Shown: in pieces, positions 6,305-9,968 of the stretch
Numbering within the stretch: position 1 is the stretch's first letter
How the letters are laid out: every line of letters begins with the position of its first letter
DNA from: J013 sp038521775
Lineage (GTDB): Bacteria; Pseudomonadota; Alphaproteobacteria; Rhodobacterales; Rhodobacteraceae
Length of the DNA stretch: 9,968 nt
NCBI GenBank assembly: GCA_038521775.1
Contig: JBCBKN010000140.1
Coordinates: forward strand, 1 to 9,968
Direction of reading: 5' to 3'
Program-made: the position numbers and the translations under genes
The notes under the pieces: model-generated
The model's input: only the letters and a program-made list of their open reading frames with translations
Told to the model about the DNA's origin: nothing
The model's database searches: none

Positions 6305-7929
6305 CGAGACGGCGCGGGTTCCGTCCTCGTTGAGGCCGTCGACATACCACCAGGCATAGCCGTCGGGCGCGACGGCGACGTCAAACCGAGGTCGGTCGCG
6401 ATCGCCGCGGCCGCGTGGCTCCCGGAAAGGGCTGCCATCGGAATGCCCGGGCCCGGATGCACCCCGCCGCCGGCCAGGTAGAGCCCCTTCACGCGGCTGC
6501 GGGTGCTGGGCCGCCGGAAGCTTGCCATCATCCCCTCGGGGCTGCGGCCGTAAAGCGACCCGCGGCTGGCCGGAAACATCTGGGCGAAATCCGCCGGGGT
6601 TGTCAGCGCCTCGCAGCCCGGCATCGGTGTAAAGCTCAGCCCCATCCGTTCGAGCGTCTGAAAGGTCAGTGTCCGGCATGCCTGGGCCTCCTGCGGCGCG
6701 ACGTCCGAGCCTCGGGGCGCGCCATTCATGATGATCTCGAACCGCTCCAACCCCGCCTGCGCCCCGGCCCCCTCGCCAGGGGCGGTGCCCGTGGGCATGT
6801 CCCAACGGTCCTGCGCGCAGACATAAAGCGTGGGGTCCTCGGGCAGGCGCCCTTCGCGGATAGGCCCGAACTCGGCACGCGGATCGGCGCCGAAAAAGAC
6901 ATTGTGATGGGCCAGGTCGGCAGACCTCGCCCCCCGGGGGCGGGCGGCAAACCCCCAGACCCAGGCCGACAGGGCCCGCGGTGCGGTTGCCATCGCGCCC
7001 ACCGCATGGCGCATGGCCGGACCCAGCCGTCCGGTGGTCAGCGCGCGCGGGTCGCCATTGAAAAGGAGCGCACGCACCGGCAGCCGCTCGCCATCGGCCA
7101 GCGTGACCGCGCTGGCGCGGCCCGCCTGGGTTTCGATGCCCGTCACCTCGCTGTCGAGCCGGATCTCAACCCCGATGTCCCGGGCCAGGGCAACCAGCGC
7201 ATCGGCCAGCGCGCGCATGCCCCCCGCGACACGCCAGACACCGCGCGCCTCGGCCTCCCAGATCAGCGACAAAAGCGCGGGCGCGGCGTCGGGAGAGCCG
7301 CCGACATAGGTGGCGTAGCGTCCGAAAAGCTGGCGCAGGCGCGGGTCGGTAAAACTGTCGGAGAGGAGCGCGGCCAGCGTCTTGCCCGGGGCCATGGCCC
7401 GAAGGGTGGCCAGCGGGGCATCGGCCACGGCCCGCATCAGCCCGGCTGCGGTGATCCGCGGGCTGCGCATCACCGGGGCCTCGAACCGCTCAAACAGATG
7501 CCGGGTGCGCGCGCAGAAGGCGCGGAACTCCGCCTCGGCCACCGGCCCGCCGAACTGGCGCAGTGCCGCGGCGTTGCGGCCGGGATCGGCGCAAAGATCC
7601 AGCGTTGCGCCATCGGGCCACCAGTGCCGCGCCAGCACAGGCTCAGCCGTCAGGGTCAGGTGATCGTCAAGCCGCGCCCCGGCGGCCCGGAACACATCAT
7701 CAAAGACGCCGCGCATGGTCAGCACGGTCGGGCCGGCATCGACCGGGCCCGCGGCGCTGGGCACGCTGCGCATCTTGCCGCCGGCCCATCCATGCCGCTC
7801 CAACAGCGTCACCGGCAGCCCCTGCGCGGCAAGCCGGATGGCGCCGCAAAGCCCGCCGATGCCCGCACCGACAACCACGACCGGCGGGTCGGCACGGGAG
7901 GGGGGTGAAGGCGAGGTCACGACAGACAT
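6301..7929 (-). CDS. crtD: Hydroxyneurosporene/methoxyneurosporene desaturase CrtD
   Basis: CrtD is an FAD-dependent carotenoid C-3,4 desaturase of the CrtI family, acting on 1-hydroxy or 1-methoxy acyclic carotenoids. The 542-residue product has the dinucleotide-binding fold at the N-terminus (VVVVGAGIGG, residues 17-26, with E44 closing the second strand), GWAGGKMRSV after it, GGMRALADALVALARDIGVEIRLDSEVTGI in the middle, and the C-terminal FAD motif GLYLAGGGVHPGPGIPMAALSG (482-503). The start at 7929 has no Shine-Dalgarno sequence, so the message may be leaderless or initiation may be weak; a GTG at codon 4 is an alternative. The last 27 residues (516-542, Ser/Thr/Pro-rich) go beyond the usual CrtI-type end. 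They are encoded by the same DNA that, shifted by one base, gives the CrtC-like N-terminal motif. Divergent from crtE and translationally coupled to crtC. Confidence 0.94.
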   Translation of the reverse strand: MSVVTSPSPPSRADPPVVVVGAGIGGLCGAIRLAAQGLPVTLLERHGWAGGKMRSVPSAAGPVDAGPTVLTMRGVFDDVFRAAGARLDDHLTLTAEPVLARHWWPDGATLDLCADPGRNAAALRQFGGPVAEAEFRAFCARTRHLFERFEAPVMRSPRITAAGLMRAVADAPLATLRAMAPGKTLAALLSDSFTDPRLRQLFGRYATYVGGSPDAAPALLSLIWEAEARGVWRVAGGMRALADALVALARDIGVEIRLDSEVTGIETQAGRASAVTLADGERLPVRALLFNGDPRALTTGRLGPAMRHAVGAMATAPRALSAWVWGFAARPRGARSADLAHHNVFFGADPRAEFGPIREGRLPEDPTLYVCAQDRWDMPTGTAPGEGAGAQAGLERFEIIMNGAPRGSDVAPQEAQACRTLTFQTLERMGLSFTPMPGCEALTTPADFAQMFPASRGSLYGRSPEGMMASFRRPSTRSRVKGLYLAGGGVHPGPGIPMAALSGSHAAAAIATDLGLTSPSRPTAMPGGMSTASTRTEPAPSR

Positions 7930-7945
7930 ACAGGCAGCATTGACA
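7928..7945. promoter_or_regulatory. Imperfect PpsR/CrtJ-like half-palindrome at the crtD start
   Basis: ATA-N12-ACA differs by one base from the TGT-N12-ACA pattern's left half (ATA against TGT) and overlaps the crtD start codon. Its centre is 31 bp from that of the perfect site. On its own it would not be convincing. Confidence 0.3.
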
Positions 7946-7955
7946 GAAATTCGAG

Positions 7956-7979
7956 GACTGTCCAGTATGATTGACAGTC
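7956..7979. promoter_or_regulatory. PpsR/CrtJ operator in the crtD-crtE divergent promoter
   Basis: TGT-N12-ACA (7959-7976) is a perfect match to the operator consensus of the redox/light-responsive repressor PpsR (CrtJ) of photosynthesis genes. The palindrome extends to 7-bp arms, GACTGTC (7956-7962) and GACAGTC (7973-7979), around a 10-bp centre. It lies between the divergent crtD and crtE genes, where such sites are known in purple bacteria. TTGACA elements (7940-7945 and 7971-7976) touch or overlap it on the plus strand, so binding would be expected to block RNA polymerase. Direct binding is inferred. Confidence 0.82.
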
Positions 7980-7992
7980 AGATCGTCATGCG

Positions 7993-8010
7993 TGTTAGAC
8001 AGCCTGGATA
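7993..8010. promoter_or_regulatory. Imperfect PpsR/CrtJ-like site on the crtE side
   Basis: TGT-N12-ATA matches five of the six fixed positions partly (ATA against ACA) and is centred 34 bp from the perfect operator, about three helical turns. It could serve as a second, weaker PpsR contact. Low confidence without binding data. Confidence 0.35.
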
Positions 8011-8124
8011 GTGCGGCCTCCTCCACCGGGGGGCACGCGCCGCGACGTAAACCGCGAAGTCAAACTTGGCGACCCAGATCGCCCGCGCCGCACCGCCTGC
8101 ACCCGCAGCTTTCGGCGCAAAAAC

Positions 8125-8130
8125 GGAGGA
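8125..8130 (+). promoter_or_regulatory. Shine-Dalgarno sequence of crtE
   Basis: GGAGGA ends 8 nt before the ATG at 8139. It decides the crtE start in favour of MPARARVETALKAAI rather than the longer open frame, which runs back through the operator region to about 7971. Confidence 0.85.
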
Positions 8131-8138
8131 AGGCCGCC

Positions 8139-9008
8139 ATGCCCGCCCGTGCCCGTGTCGAGACCGCCCTCAAAGCTGCGATTCTGCGCGGACAGAAGCG
8201 GCCCGCCCCGCCGGCGCTTGCCGCCGCGCTGGACTATGCGCTGTTTCCCGGCGGTGCGCGGATCCGTCCGCAGATCTGCCTGTCGGTGGCCCTGGCCTGC
8301 GGCGATGATGCGCCCTTGCTGTCGGATGCGGCGGCGGCCTCGATCGAGCTGATGCATGGCGCCAGCCTCATCCATGACGATCTGCCCTGCTTTGACGATG
8401 CCGACACGCGCCGCGGCAAGCCCTCGGTCCACCGCGCCTATGGTGAGCCTCTGGCGGTTCTGGCCGGCGATGCGCTGATCGTGATGGCGTTTGAGACCAT
8501 TGCCCGCGCCAGCCATCTGGGCCCCGACCGGGCGCCGGGCATGCTGCTGGCACTGGCCGAGGCGACCGGCATGCCGGGCGGGATCTGCGCCGGCCAGGGC
8601 TGGGAGAGCGAGACCAGCGTCGATCTGTCGGCCTATCACCAGGCCAAGACCGGCTCGCTCTTCGTCGCGGCCACGCGCATGGGCGCGCTCTCGGCCGGGG
8701 CCGATCCGGACCCGTGGGAGGAGCTGGGCGCGCGCATCGGCGAGGCGTTCCAGGTCGCCGATGATCTGCGCGATGCGCTGTTGGATGAAGACAGTCTTGG
8801 CAAGCCCGTCGGCCAGGATGCGGTCCATAACCGCCCCAATGCGGTCAACCAGCTTGGGGTCAAGGGCGCGGTGCGCAAGCTCAATGACATTCTGGGCGGG
8901 GCGATTGCCTCGATCCCGTCCTGCCCCGGCGAGGCGGCCTTGTGCGAGATCGTGCGCAAGCAGGCCGACCGGCTGATGCCCGTCGCCGCGATGCGCCATC
9001 TCGCCTGA
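8139..9008 (+). CDS. crtE: Geranylgeranyl diphosphate synthase
   Basis: CrtE condenses isopentenyl diphosphate with allylic diphosphates to make geranylgeranyl diphosphate, the C20 precursor of carotenoids and of the bacteriochlorophyll tail. The 289-residue protein has the standard trans-prenyltransferase layout: the FPGGARIRPQICL segment (36-48), the first Asp-rich motif HDDLPCFDDADTRRG (79-93, with D80, D81, D86, D87), GDALIVMAFE (110-119), the K-T region YHQAKTGSLFVAA (166-178), and the second Asp-rich motif ADDLRDALLDED (207-218). Length is normal for the family. The start is fixed by GGAGGA 8 nt upstream. It is divergent from crtD across the PpsR operator, and crtF follows after 1 nt, so crtE and crtF form one operon. 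In Rhodobacter clusters this run continues into bchCXYZ. Confidence 0.96.
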   Translation: MPARARVETALKAAILRGQKRPAPPALAAALDYALFPGGARIRPQICLSVALACGDDAPLLSDAAAASIELMHGASLIHDDLPCFDDADTRRGKPSVHRAYGEPLAVLAGDALIVMAFETIARASHLGPDRAPGMLLALAEATGMPGGICAGQGWESETSVDLSAYHQAKTGSLFVAATRMGALSAGADPDPWEELGARIGEAFQVADDLRDALLDEDSLGKPVGQDAVHNRPNAVNQLGVKGAVRKLNDILGGAIASIPSCPGEAALCEIVRKQADRLMPVAAMRHLA

Positions 9009-9009
9009 T

Positions 9010-9968
9010 ATGGTCCAGACCGCGCAGGAGCCGGTCCGCCAGGCCGACCGAGCCGCGGGGCGCGGGGTGGGCGAGATCCTGCTGGGCTGGCGCAACCGCC
9101 TGGCGGCCTCGCCGCGCTTTCAGCGCTGGGCCAGCCGGCTTCCCATCACACGAGGCCTGGCGCGGCGCGACGGCACGCGGCTCTATGACATCGTCGCGGG
9201 CTTTGTCTATGCGCAGGTGCTGCGTGCAGCGGTCGAACTGGAGCTTTTGGAGGCGCTGCGCGAGCGGCCGGCCCGGGCCTCGGCCCTGGCGCTGCGCTGC
9301 GGCGTTCCCCAGGCGCGGATGGAGACGCTGTGCCAGGCGGCGGCCGGGCTGGGGCTGCTCACGCGGTTGCGCGACGGGCGCTATGCGCTGGGCCGGCTTG
9401 GGGCGGCCGCGCTGGGTGTGCCGGGCCTTGCCGCCATGATCCGCCACCATGATGCGTTCTATGCCGATCTTGCCGACCCGGTCGCGCTGATGCGGGGCGA
9501 GGTCGATCCCGCCCTTGCGCGGATCTGGCCCTATGTCGGCGGGGGCGAGGGCATCGATTCGCAGACCGCGGCGATCTACTCGGAGCTGATGCGCGAGAGC
9601 CAGGCAATGGTCGCCGAAGAGGTGCTCGGCGCGGTTTCGCTGCGCGGCGTGCGCCACCTGATGGATGTCGGCGGCGGCACGGGTGCGTTTCTGGCCGCCG
9701 CGGCCCGGCGCTGGCCGTCGCTTGCGGCAACGCTCTATGACCTTCCGCCCGTTGTGGAGGGTGCGGAGGCGCAGCTCGCCGAGGCCGGCCTGTCCCAGCG
9801 CATCCGGGTCTGCGGCGGTTCCTTCCGCGCCGGGGATCTGCCGGGGGGAGCGGATGCAATCAGCCTGGTGCGCGTCTGCTATGACCATGACGATGACACG
9901 GTCGCCGAGCTGCTGGGCTCGGTGCGGCAGGCGCTGCCACCGGGCGGTCTGCTGATTCTTGCCGAACC
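9010..9968 (+). CDS. crtF: Demethylspheroidene O-methyltransferase (partial, C-terminus missing)
   Basis: CrtF uses S-adenosylmethionine to methylate the C1 hydroxyl of acyclic carotenoids such as demethylspheroidene, the last common step to spheroidene. The visible 319 residues show an N-terminal dimerisation/winged-helix region (about 55-135, LYDIVAGFVYAQVLRAAVELELLEAL and LCQAAAGLGLLTRL). The class I methyltransferase domain follows, with the SAM loop MDVGGGTGAFLAA (218-230), the acidic strand end YDLPPVVE (243-250) and VRVCYDHDDD (287-296). The gene runs off the right edge just after LLILAE; family members are about 380 residues. The ATG at 9010 follows the crtE stop by 1 nt, so translation is probably coupled. 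It has no separate Shine-Dalgarno sequence of note. Confidence 0.95.
   Translation, partial: MVQTAQEPVRQADRAAGRGVGEILLGWRNRLAASPRFQRWASRLPITRGLARRDGTRLYDIVAGFVYAQVLRAAVELELLEALRERPARASALALRCGVPQARMETLCQAAAGLGLLTRLRDGRYALGRLGAAALGVPGLAAMIRHHDAFYADLADPVALMRGEVDPALARIWPYVGGGEGIDSQTAAIYSELMRESQAMVAEEVLGAVSLRGVRHLMDVGGGTGAFLAAAARRWPSLAATLYDLPPVVEGAEAQLAEAGLSQRIRVCGGSFRAGDLPGGADAISLVRVCYDHDDDTVAELLGSVRQALPPGGLLILAE

Noticed and set aside
6305..6805. Long upstream extension of crtC to an ATG at 6805 (447-residue frame)
   Set aside because: Most of the extension is the shifted frame of crtD and reads as Gly/Arg/Pro-rich shadow sequence. Only the last 30 or so codons resemble CrtC, and those are discussed as a finding.
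6415..7908. 497-codon plus-strand open frame opposite crtD
   Set aside because: It is entirely antisense to the well-supported crtD, is rich in Arg/Gly/Pro/His with no family-like motif, and is typical of high-GC shadow frames.
7995..9095. 366-codon minus-strand open frame opposite crtE
   Set aside because: Antisense shadow; crtE carries both Asp-rich motifs and a good ribosome-binding site on the plus strand.

Overview
The window is GC-rich with dense genes, and it looks like a purple phototrophic alphaproteobacterium of the Rhodobacteraceae/Rhodobacterales. The main reason is the block crtC-crtD (minus strand) next to crtE-crtF (plus strand). This is the spheroidene-type carotenoid part of a photosynthesis gene cluster, with a CrtJ/PpsR-type operator (TGT-N12-ACA) in the divergent promoter. 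No single-gene phylogeny could be run, so genus is left open.

Layout, left to right. (1) 1-1877: a cobalamin block. cobU (minus, cut by the window edge) is divergent from a small Cys-rich DUF1636-type protein, followed by cbiB/cobD (plus). (2) 1878-1927: a short convergent spacer holding a 17-bp tandem repeat. (3) 1928-3667: an Lrp/AsnC regulator (minus) divergent from 4-hydroxyphenylpyruvate dioxygenase (plus). (4) 3603-5344: two minus-strand genes, a PhnC-like ABC ATPase and a PhnE-like permease, joined by a 4-nt GTGA overlap. The ATPase has lost essentially every catalytic motif. The permease tail overlaps the 3' end of the dioxygenase gene by 65 bp. (5) 5462-7929: crtD then crtC (minus), also joined by a GTGA overlap. 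(6) 7930-8138: the crtD/crtE regulatory region. (7) 8139-9968: crtE and crtF (plus; crtF runs off the right edge).

How the genes work together. CrtE supplies geranylgeranyl diphosphate. CrtC hydrates, CrtD desaturates and CrtF O-methylates the acyclic carotenoid on the way to spheroidene. PpsR binding between crtD and crtE would let oxygen and light state control both arms. CobU and CbiB act in late cobalamin assembly. The dioxygenase converts 4-hydroxyphenylpyruvate to homogentisate, probably under the adjacent Lrp-type regulator.

The most unusual points are the PhnC-like pseudo-ATPase with its PhnE-like partner, sitting where tspO/crtB normally adjoin crtC, and the dual-frame crtD/crtC junction, where a conserved CrtC motif lies upstream of the only canonical crtC start codon.
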